Source: Fomes fomentarius (lineage: Eukaryota; Basidiomycota; Agaricomycetes; Polyporales; Polyporaceae). Taken from it: a stretch of 17,509 nt of DNA. Below the pieces are notes generated by a model. The model saw nothing but the letters and a program-made list of their open reading frames with translations. It was not told where the DNA came from and searched no databases. Below are positions 9,794-17,509 of this stretch, one piece after another. Position 1 is the first letter of the stretch. Every line of letters starts with the position of its first letter. The position numbers and the translations under genes were made by a program. The stretch lies in NCBI GenBank assembly GCA_022606135.1, contig JABYQN010000022.1, positions 1 to 17,509 of the forward strand. The letters are read 5' to 3'.

Positions 9794-9841
9794 ACTACTA
9801 GCCGCGAGTTCAAGTTCAAGTTCAAGTTCGAGGCTAGTAGT
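9794..9841. repeat. Perfect 10-bp inverted repeat enclosing a TTCAAG hexamer array
   Basis: The left arm ACTACTAGCC (9794-9803) and right arm GGCTAGTAGT (9832-9841) are perfectly complementary. The 28-nt spacer consists almost entirely of TTCAAG repeated three times plus a variant TTCGAG. No coding frame explains it. Confidence 0.75.
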
Positions 9842-10720
9842 GTGATATCGATGCTTCAAAACATTCATCGACGTTGGACACGTCCTTCTGCAGTACCTAC
9901 TCAGACGTGCGCGAGTCTCCCTGGCTTCGTCCGTTGCCTTCTCATTCTAGACAGTGAGACACGTTCGGCACCCGGACATCGCGCACCCTTTGCCTTCCTA
10001 GCGTCTCTTCGTACGCCGGGAAGGTGGTGATGGGAGTCCTCGAGGCTCGCAACGTACCTCGGTGTCGCTCACGACCAATTGGTCTAGTGAATGATCTGAT
10101 CCTGAGCCGCCTGGAGTGCCCGTATCGATTTCTCTCTAAATACCGCATTCCTCGATCCGAAGAGTCCCACCAAGGCGGCAGTTCATACCGATCCTGATCC
10201 CGAGACTTGTCTAGTTGCGGCCGCTGCCCATGGCGACAGTTCGGGTCGCCCTGGGCGTCGCTCGGTGACCTCTTTGCTGTTCGCGGGTACTTAATGACTC
10301 CAACATTGACGGAAGCGATCTATTGCGTGTCAAGCCCGATGTGGATTCCGGTAAGCTACATCTTTCCCGGAAGTTTTAGACTCACCTATACTAGTGCCAC
10401 CGCGAGTGTGTCCCGCACGAGATGGGGTTAAATAGTCGCCGACTCGCCATTGCGACGGGATACATACAGCTGTGCAAACGAGGCATCTCCGCAGGCGGCA
10501 GAACATGCGCAAACTGAGCGCTGAGCGCTGAGCAACGGGTTGCTGTGGTGTGTTTCTCAAACGGGCGGAATGCGCCATTCAGGGAGATTTGTGTAGTTAT
10601 CTGAACAAGTGGGGTCAGAGTTTCACATTTCACTGGTCTCCTACATATCCAGACCAGCGCCACAGCGATTGGATGCGACCCTACGACATCCGGATGCGGG
10701 GCCATACGCTAAGTTGGTGA

Positions 10721-11052
10721 TTAGACAGTTGGGAGTCCGGGAGCAAAAGGACTCATGCCGGCGATTAGTGTCAAGTGCACTTGTGTGCTGGCATTCAGAA
10801 GAAGTTCACCAGATATATCCACATGGAAAAGCCGAGTTATTGCCCCTGGTTCACGGTCGCAATCAGCTCTGAATGTCCGCCTGGGATGAGTATACGTACG
10901 TATGCTTCCGTGTCCACGGGCCCAATATAGAATCCTATACTGTACTCGGGCGAGTCGGGACTGTGCGATTGCAGGTCTTTCCTTGGCTGCTCGTTCTCGA
11001 ATCTCAAGGACGTCCATGAGAAGACCTTTGCGCCATTTTGACGAACAGTCAA
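10721..11052 (-). CDS. Weak candidate small ORF, hypothetical
   Basis: A 71-residue minus-strand frame from an ATG at 11052 (MTVRQNGAKVFSWTSLRF) ends at 10837. A +1 frame then continues to 10721 with ISGELLLNASTQVHLTLIAG. The composition looks protein-like (alternating hydrophobic strands, a GFYIGPVD stretch) and a GTGAAC donor-like site follows the ATV codons near 10852. No homologue comes to mind. A further minus frame at 11049-11300 (VDIFSNILKYVKSINAPE) could be an upstream exon. Could be a small multi-exon gene, a relic, or chance. Confidence 0.22.
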
Positions 11053-11701
11053 AGAACGCGATGGTAACCGAGTTGTGTCTCAACAAAGTTGAACGATGTA
11101 CGACGTAAACTTGAAGGGATGGGAACGCCAAAAGAGGCAGATCTAATCTGCGCCGTGCGCGAAAGCCCGAATCTCATCAGAATACAATTCGCGGATCTGA
11201 GAATTAGCTCCGGTGCGTTGATGGATTTGACGTACTTAAGTATATTGGAGAAGATATCCACTCTAGATGCGCAGCTAGCCTTGAGATAGCAGGTCGTAAT
11301 TTTGCACGTCGGGATGTCGCGCCCTCGAGCGTGGAGGACAAAGTGAGGGGAGGAGACGGCGGGACATTCTTGAGCGCAGGATAGATAGAAGCGACGATAG
11401 TGGTGGAGGGAAGGAGGCGTTGGAAGACGCCACCGACGACGAGGGCACCGTCGGGCGCGCGGTGGCGACGGCAGACGCTTGGCGGGGCCCATTGCCGACG
11501 CTTCTCGAGCGGCGAGCGGGGGCATTGTCCCGCTCCCACTCAGCGACTTCCTCTCAGCTTCTACTCAGCCAGATCCCCAGCCACGTTCTCCGTCTCGCGG
11601 CCCCAGCATCCACTACGGCCGTCGTTCGTACTACCGTGCTTTTTGGGACGACTGTATATGCCTTCTAGATCTCCTCTTCCCTGCCTCTGCCTCTGACCGC
11701 C
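11053..11701. promoter_or_regulatory. Upstream region and leader of F-box gene
   Basis: The proximal 11480-11700 part turns pyrimidine-rich (CTCTTCCCTGCCTCTGCCTC just before the ATG), typical of fungal leaders near transcription start sites. No clear TATA box. Overlapping open frames here (for example 11400-11696) lack domains and are treated as composition effects. Confidence 0.4.
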
Positions 11702-13658
11702 ATGTCCTTCCTTTCGCGTCGCCGCAACAACCACAACCACAGCGCAGGATCAGGCCCGCTCCAAGACTCAGCCAACTTCCCCCGCAAGAGCGGGCCCAGC
11801 TCGATCTACTCGGTCGAGAAGCCCCCGTCCGTGTTACGCAGGCACATCCACTTCCCTTCGTCCCTCAACAAGCTCGCCGCGAAGCTCACCCGCTCGAACA
11901 CCTCTGCACGCGGCATACACGGCGCCCCTGTCTCCAATGTCGGAACCCCACTCGCGTACTGGAGAAGCCGTTCGCCCTCTCCCGCGCCGTCCCTCGACAT
12001 TCGCATGCCGACCGGCCTGGGGCGCAGGGCGAGTGAAATCGGTGAGCGGGAGGATTTCCAGGAATATGTGCAACGGCAGTCGCATGAGCGCACACGCAGT
12101 ATCAGCCTGCCTGCCTCTCCGACATCACAGGCTGCGCGATGGCGGGCTACACCAGAGCCCAAGAAACCTGCAATGGAACGCATGTCGCCCGAGCTCCTCA
12201 CGGAGGTGTTCTCGTATGCCTCCCGTCCGGACATGCTCTCACTTGCGCAGGCTACACGAGTGTTCTCACAGCCAGCGTTGAATGCGCTCTATGACGATCT
12301 CGACCTGTGCAACGTCGACGACGAACGAATAGAGCAATGCATCTCGACCCTCGCGTCACGAAGACCGCTTGCATCGCTGGTCCGAAAATTCGCCTGCCGC
12401 ATCCTCCCGCCACCAGACGGAGACGGTTCGACGTCGCTGAACATGGTGACCTTCGCTATCGCGCTCACAAATATGGATCAGCTACACACCCTCTCGCTGC
12501 CCCACTTCGACCTTCGCCTCGTCCGCCACGCCGCATTCACTCTGCAACACCTCACGCTCCTCTGTAAAAGCATCTCGCCCGACGACTTCCACGCGCTCTT
12601 CTCCTGGCTCGGTCGCTACCCCTCCTTGCTCTCGCTTTCGCTCCCATCGCTCGTCCTGCCCTCGCTGCCCTCGTCTCCGCTTGCGCCTGTTGATAGCGGC
12701 GTCCCCTCGCGCCCGCATACCCCTCGCACGCCTGATACCCCCAGTCACGACCCATCTGACGTCCCCTCGCACGCATCCGCTTCCCTCTTCCCACCGACTG
12801 TCCTCCCCAACCTACGGCGGTTCGATGGTCCTGTAGTCATGGCAGCCGCACTGGTACCAGGACGCCCTGTCGAGCGCGTGAGGGTCCCAATACACCACAC
12901 CCTATATGACGGTTTGCGCCCATCTGCACTCATGTCCGCGCTCGCGTCAGCGCGTGGCACGCTGCGCGCGCTGACGATCCAACCCGCGTCGACGAAGATC
13001 GACCAGCGCACGCTCGAGCGCGTGGTCATGTCTGCAGGGGCGGAATTGGGCGATTTCGTGGAGACGCTCGAGGTGCACTGGGTGCTCGACGACGATGTGA
13101 GTCTCTCCTTGCTTTCTCTGGTAACCACCACCCTTCCTTTCCCGCCGCCGCTCGGCTGCCCCTTGTCCCGAATAAGCTCTCGCCGTCCGCGCGCCCTTTC
13201 TCACGCCACCTTCTTTTGACGTTCCGCAGATTCTATACAAGCTCGTCGTCGGCGTCCTCGCTCGCTTCCGCGCTCTCAGAACCCTGACGCTCCAGCGCGA
13301 CTCGGCGCCGCCTAAACCGCCCTCGCCCTTGCTTGAGTTCCCCCTCCCGCCCGCCTCGCCCCCGCTCTCGCCCATCAACCCGAACGTGAGCCGCCGCACG
13401 TCCGTCTCCTCGTACTCGTCCGCCTTCCTCTCCGCGCGCAGCGCGCCCGCCAACGGCCCGCTCAGCGCACGCTCGACGGCGGCGGGGGACCCGCCGTTCC
13501 CGCGCGTGCATGAGCGTGCGCACCTGGCGTTGTGGAGCAAGACGTGCCAGACGTTGCACGCCGTCACTTTCTTGTCTGGCGCGGAGTGGCGGGTCTGGCC
13601 GAATCCGACTGCGGGCGGCCAGCCGCAGTTCGAGTTTGTGGGCTACGACTCGTCGTAG
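11702..13658 (+). CDS. F-box domain protein
   Basis: F-box proteins recruit substrates to SCF ubiquitin ligases through Skp1. Exon 1 is 11702-13096 (465 codons), the intron 13097-13229 (GTGAGT...CCGCAG, 133 nt) is phase 0, and exon 2 is 13230-13658, giving 607 aa. Residues 1-155 are basic and Ser/Pro-rich, probably disordered, with RS/SP sites that could be phosphorylated. The F-box is about residues 158-205: MERMSPELLTEVFSYASRP, then LSLAQATRVFSQPALNALYDDL. Next come leucine-rich stretches (LHTLSLPHFDLRLV, LLSLSLPSLVLPSLP) interrupted by a Pro/Ser linker. The C-terminal half has a second Ser/Pro insert and ends in LWSKTCQTLHAVTFLSGAEW. Start chosen for its pyrimidine-rich leader and ACCGCCATG context. 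Unlike its neighbours the frame is fully open. Substrate unknown. Confidence 0.85.
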
Positions 13659-13706
13659 CAGTGAGTGAGTGAGGCCTGGGGCCTTCCCTGCCGGGCTCAT
13701 GGCTAA

Positions 13707-13732
13707 CCCTCCCCCCCCGCCCCGCTCCCCCC
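13707..13732 (-). other. Putative G-quadruplex motif downstream of F-box gene
   Basis: Four C tracts on the plus strand (3, 8, 4 and 6 bases) separated by 1, 1 and 3 bases give four G tracts on the minus strand, matching the G3+N1-7 pattern. It begins about 50 bases after the F-box stop codon, where it could affect 3' end formation. Confidence 0.5.
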
Positions 13733-13927
13733 GCCGCCGAGGGATGGTGACGCCTGGCCGCGAGAGTCATGTGTACCTCGCGCACACGTATCGTTATACC
13801 TGAAAATTCGCGAACCCTCCGAAATGCAGCGTTCGATGCAACGCAACCTAATGACCAATGACCGTTGTTGATGTCCCATCCCACTCTTACCCCCTCAATC
13901 CCTCCGAACTCTGCTTGTCCGTCCGTC

Positions 13928-13930
<3 letters not shown>

Positions 13931-13958
<28 letters not shown>
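13931..13958. repeat. (TC)14 microsatellite
   Basis: Fourteen uninterrupted TC units in a pyrimidine-rich stretch about 270 bases after the F-box stop. Likely length-polymorphic. Confidence 0.95.
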
Positions 13959-14215
13959 CGCTTTCACGCAAGTCCAACTCTCCGTCCTCGCATCAATCAG
14001 AGCTCCAACCATCCGTCCGGCACTCCAGGCATCGTCAGTGACATACACTTACTTACCTACCGCCTCCCGCACCTTCATACTATTATCACTACACTATCGC
14101 CGTTATTCTACTCGTGCGCCGCTCGTACTTGTTCTGCATTTCCTCTCCTCGTGACATCTTGTCGCCCTTACCATTTCCTTTCGAGCGCACGGTACCCCTA
14201 CTTATCCAACTTTGG

Positions 14216-14234
14216 CATATATATAATATATATG
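14216..14234. repeat. AT-rich perfect inverted repeat
   Basis: CATATATAT, one A, then ATATATATG: 9-bp arms with a single-base spacer. Probably a simple AT-dinucleotide tract; cruciform or terminator roles cannot be shown. Confidence 0.6.
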
Positions 14235-16624
14235 AGCTTCTCGCGCTTGGGGCATATGCATTTGCGGTCGCTCGTTTCGGTCCGGATTTGCTGCTGTATC
14301 GTGGCCGCGCTGGCAAATCCTTATTCGATTGGGCTTTCCTTTTCTACCCTGCCCTGCCCAGTGCTGGGGAGTCGGCGCGCGTGCGCGTGCGCGAAAGCAG
14401 AGTACGTATACTCATTGGTGTATAGCACCGGCTATATATCGTCATCGTAATGGCCATTTGCAGTTAGTGTGCCGACTCAGGGTTGCGCGGTGGTTAGCGG
14501 CGAGAGTGCTTATTGCTTATCAGGCGAGCGCATCCTGGGGCCCTGGGCTTACTCGCGTAACTTGCAGAAACAGATATGTAAGTAGCTGTTCCTGGTGCGG
14601 TTAATCGAGGAATGGAAGATTGCCTTTTCCACTGCGTACCTGTACCTTGTATCAGCCGACTGCGTGGACAGATAACTCGAATGGTCGTCGTCCATATCCT
14701 ATATACGCAGCTAGTGGGGATCCTTCGATAACTGGGACAGTCGGCGAGTTACGTATATTATGAGGGTGAGTGCTACGATGCCAGCCAATCAATCGGCCAA
14801 ATATATTCAAGTCAACAGCAGCATGAACACTGGGCACGGCGTGATAAGTAGTTCGACCCAGTGTTGTGCCAGTTAACGAACACTTAGCGCAGTGCACAGT
14901 GACGGGGTGTGCCAACCTGGGTCACTGGTTGACATGGCTGACTGCACGCTTTGTCGACTCGAGCGTGCTTGCCAGAAGTCCGAGATGAGATTGAGTACTA
15001 GCTGCTCGAGTGTGATGCGGATAATACTTTACTTGGTGGAAGGAAAGTATGCAGGCTGGTCATCATCGTCTCCGTATCGCTTCACCGGAATGCATTTTTG
15101 AGGTCTTTGAAATCAGGAAAGTGTCGGTGGCTGATTCAGACTCGGACGTGCGGCGCGGTGCACTTGAGCGTGATTCATTACCATGACCTGTAATAGTATC
15201 TGGGGACTTTGAAGTGGACAACCATACCATCAACAGCATCAGAGCTGCCTGCAGTGCTCGTCTCAAGAATGGAGGTGCGTTCACCGACGGCGAAATGAAG
15301 GGCCGCCCATGACATCAGCTACATGATGATACCCCTGGCTGGCTGCCACTGGCGCTGGTTTGGCAGTGATACTACGACCACAATCGTTCGAGATTGACTC
15401 TATTTATACTTATGGGTAATTGGTCTAAGAAGGAGCTTACTGTAGTAGTAGTCTGTACAACACTTCAAGTCGAAGTGCGTGCCCGTGACCTGGATGAGTA
15501 CCTTCTCGGTGACGCCGAGCAGATATCAGGAAGTGCCCATGCTACAATTGTCTTATCAGATAACAGGAAGGGTCAGACCCCAGGAGATCCTGGTTCTACT
15601 CAACTTGTTGAGCAGCGGCCTTGACTGTGACCTCAACATGGATCCCAGATCTCCATTATGCTAGCACAAAGCAGACCAGGTCTTGTCATTCAAACAACTC
15701 GGTAAGTGAGCGTCAGGTTCTTCTTGAAGTTCTTTTCTCACTAATCACGATCACGTGCGCGCCGCGACGCGCTCATTAAGACCGTGCCTCGGGCATTCTC
15801 GACTTCATCGATCATCTCCGAGTGTTCGCGGGAGCAAGTTGCCTGTGCTACCCATGTAAAGTACTGAATCTGAGTATCGATCGATATCGTGCGTTGCATA
15901 TTGAACTCTCTCGTTTCAGCACTCGTGACCGGCGTTGTATATCAGTAATACATGAGCTTATACTCGACTGAGTTTGAGCGCCATAGAATCAGCCTCGGGA
16001 TATGTTGGTCCTTTCGGTACGCAATCCCGGTGTTTCTAGTTGGTATTCCGGTGACAGGTGGACGACCCGATTGGTGGCACAGTCGTTCCACCTGTCATGA
16101 AAACCCTGCACACTGCCGTAAAATCTGACCCGTTGACCACTCAGATTGCAGAACGAGAACAATCCTGGCAGACCCACTGGCATCTCTGACACTGGAACGT
16201 GTTCCTTCCATTCGCATTCGCTGAAGACGATATCAGTCCTCGGTGGTTTCGGGGTCCCGAGACGCGCGGTGTGGACCAGGCCTCCTCGCCCATCGCTTTT
16301 GACTGGCGAAGATGCTAGAATGCGACGCATGACGTTATGCCGGGGCATGGCACGCTCATATCGACTCATACTCGTCTTTTTTTCTACAGCACGGGCTGCT
16401 TTCCAAGCCGCGGGTGAGGCAGACCCGTTCACGCGGGCGCTACGGTCACGCCCCGTCGCGTCGTAAGCAGTGCACGTGCGGCACGCAAACAGGGACAAAG
16501 AACGCGAGGGCGGATACATATACTCGGAGAGCGCGACCGCGTCTAGCTCTGTCCAGTTGTCTCGACTCGACTATCTCAGCGCCCGCTCCTCGACGTGTCC
16601 TGCATTTCCTCCACCACGACAAAC

Positions 16625-17509
16625 ATGGTTGCTACTGTCCAGAAGCCCGCACCCGCCTTCAAGGCCACCGCTGTTGTTGACGGCCTCTTCAAGGACATCT
16701 CCCTGCAGGATTACCTAGGCCAATGGTGCGTATCACAGGTTATCGTTACTGGTCAGTATGGACAGCTCATCGTACCGATTTCTTACAGGGTCGTCCTCTT
16801 CTTCTACCCGCTGTATGTGTTCCCGACAGGCGTCCGTGTTACGCTGTGAGGCTCATACGGCTCTTTGTGCCACAGTGACTTCACCTTCGTCTGCCCGACG
16901 GAGATTCTTGCCTTCAATGACGCCCTTCCCCAGTTCCAAGCGATCAACACTGTTCTCCTCGGTATGCATATCCTGTCGCTCTATCTTACTTATATCATGC
17001 CTACGTTGCCTCCTTCCAGGTGCTTCCACCGACTCGCACTTCTCCCACCTCGCGTGGGCGACGCCCCGCAAGCAGGGTGGCCTCGGTCCCGACCTCAAGC
17101 TCCCTTTGATTGCGGACAAGACTCAAAAAATTGCCCGCGACTATGGTGTCCTTATCGAGGAGGAGGGCGTCGCTCTCCGTGGCCTCTTCATCATCGACCC
17201 AAAGGGCATCCTCAGGTCCGAATACCTTAGCGCCTCACCTTCAAACTTCCTCTGACCCACAGCCCTCCTCATACAGGCAGATCACCGTCAACGACCTTCC
17301 CGTCGGCCGCTCCGTCGACGAGACCATCCGGCTTGTCAAGGCCTTTCAGTTTACCGTACGTCTACGTCCCATCCTCCGATCTGATCGGTCGCCTTACGTT
17401 CCTCTTTGACCCGCAGGATGAGTACGGGGAGGTGTGCCCCGCCAACTGGAACGAGGGTAGCAAGACGATGAAGGCGGATCCCAAGGGCTCCTCGAGTACT
17501 TTTCGAGCG
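16625..17509 (+). CDS. TSA1: Typical 2-Cys peroxiredoxin (thioredoxin peroxidase), 3' end outside window
   Basis: Reduces hydrogen peroxide and organic peroxides using thioredoxin; cytosolic, decameric family. Exons: 16625-16725, 16789-16812 (24 nt), 16876-16961, 17020-17215, 17277-17355, 17417 onward; introns 58-63 nt, all GT-AG and in frame. The start [18 protein letters not shown] is the normal N-terminus. The peroxidatic Cys is residue 48 in DFTFVCPTE (codon 16892). The resolving Cys is residue 169 in EVCPANW (codon 17435). [17 protein letters not shown] and GGLG motifs are present, and GGLG marks the peroxide-sensitive eukaryotic class. Near 17488-17492 one C is missing from GGCTCCCTCGAG, so the frame reads SSSTF instead of SLEYF, and the partner YF motif is visible only in the shifted frame. 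Most simply a homopolymer error; otherwise a truncated C-terminal helix. Confidence 0.95.

Larger units (their letters stand above)
8640..10720. other. Gene-poor region, no supported gene
   Basis: About 2 kb upstream of the membrane-protein gene. Open frames are short, overlap on both strands and show no recognisable domain or consistent splice pattern. Local base composition is lower in G+C than in the flanking genes. The only structure I can support is the hairpin at 9794-9841 and the palindrome at 9612-9621. The proximal 8640-9130 part presumably holds the membrane gene's promoter. Confidence 0.5.
13659..16624. other. Long intergenic region without a supported gene
   Basis: About 3 kb between the F-box stop and the peroxiredoxin ATG. 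It holds a C-run, a (TC)14 tract, an AT palindrome and many short overlapping open frames on both strands without domains. The longest is a 176-residue minus frame at 15989-16519, which overlaps plus-strand frames and looks unprotein-like. The last few hundred bases should carry the peroxiredoxin promoter; the leader ends CGACAAACATGG. Confidence 0.5.

Noticed and set aside
15989..16519. 176-residue minus open frame upstream of peroxiredoxin
   Set aside because: No domain, overlaps opposite-strand frames, no splice context; probably chance in promoter DNA.
1..17509. Transposon, CRISPR array, secondary-metabolite or defence cluster
   Set aside because: No transposase, reverse transcriptase, terminal repeats with target duplications, spaced direct repeats, or biosynthetic signature enzymes seen in any frame.

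Overview
This is a nuclear fungal window, almost certainly from an agaricomycete basidiomycete and plausibly Polyporales. The evidence is dense short introns (about 43-133 nt, mostly GT-AG with GTRNGT-type donors), G+C-rich coding exons, eukaryotic housekeeping proteins (an OMA1-type mitochondrial protease, exosome subunit Rrp45, a Tsa1-type peroxiredoxin), a Crinkler/kinase-like protein and an agaricomycete-style F-box protein. There is no sign of an operon, a CRISPR array, rRNA or an intact transposon.

Layout, left to right: (1) 1-1963, minus strand, 3'-truncated by the window edge: Crinkler/kinase-like protein with several frame breaks and a probable GC-AG intron. (2) 2156-3737, plus: OMA1-like inner-membrane metalloprotease with nine exons, including a 15-nt microexon that carries most of the zinc motif. 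(3) 3835-3906, minus: tRNA-Glu(CTC). (4) 4055-5222, plus: RRP45 (EXOSC9) of the RNA exosome, five exons. (5) 5912 to about 8625, minus: a membrane protein with two extracellular beta-sandwich-like lobes, one transmembrane helix and a long low-complexity tail. (6) about 8.64-11.7 kb: gene-poor, with a hairpin, a CRE-like palindrome and one weak ORF. (7) 11702-13658, plus: F-box protein, two exons, cleanly open. (8) 13659-16624: about 3 kb without a convincing gene, with a (TC)n microsatellite and a G-quadruplex-type run. (9) 16625 to beyond 17509, plus: typical 2-Cys peroxiredoxin, cut by the window end.

The most important technical observation is that nearly every conserved multi-exon gene needs frame corrections. 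Most can be explained by one missing base in a homopolymer run (CCC read as CC, GG read as G), including several where the last exonic G before a GTACG donor appears lost. This looks more like homopolymer under-calling in the sequence than like independent decay of essential genes. The OMA1 and Crinkler-like genes carry additional changes that this does not explain.

The genes do not form one pathway. They are neighbours with separate roles: mitochondrial quality control, RNA decay, translation, surface sensing or adhesion, ubiquitin ligase targeting and peroxide detoxification. The best leads for something new are the microexon-encoded metalloprotease motif, an intron that is also an open, in-frame signal-peptide-like sequence in the membrane protein gene, and a 49-bp near-repeat lying upstream of both OMA1 and RRP45.
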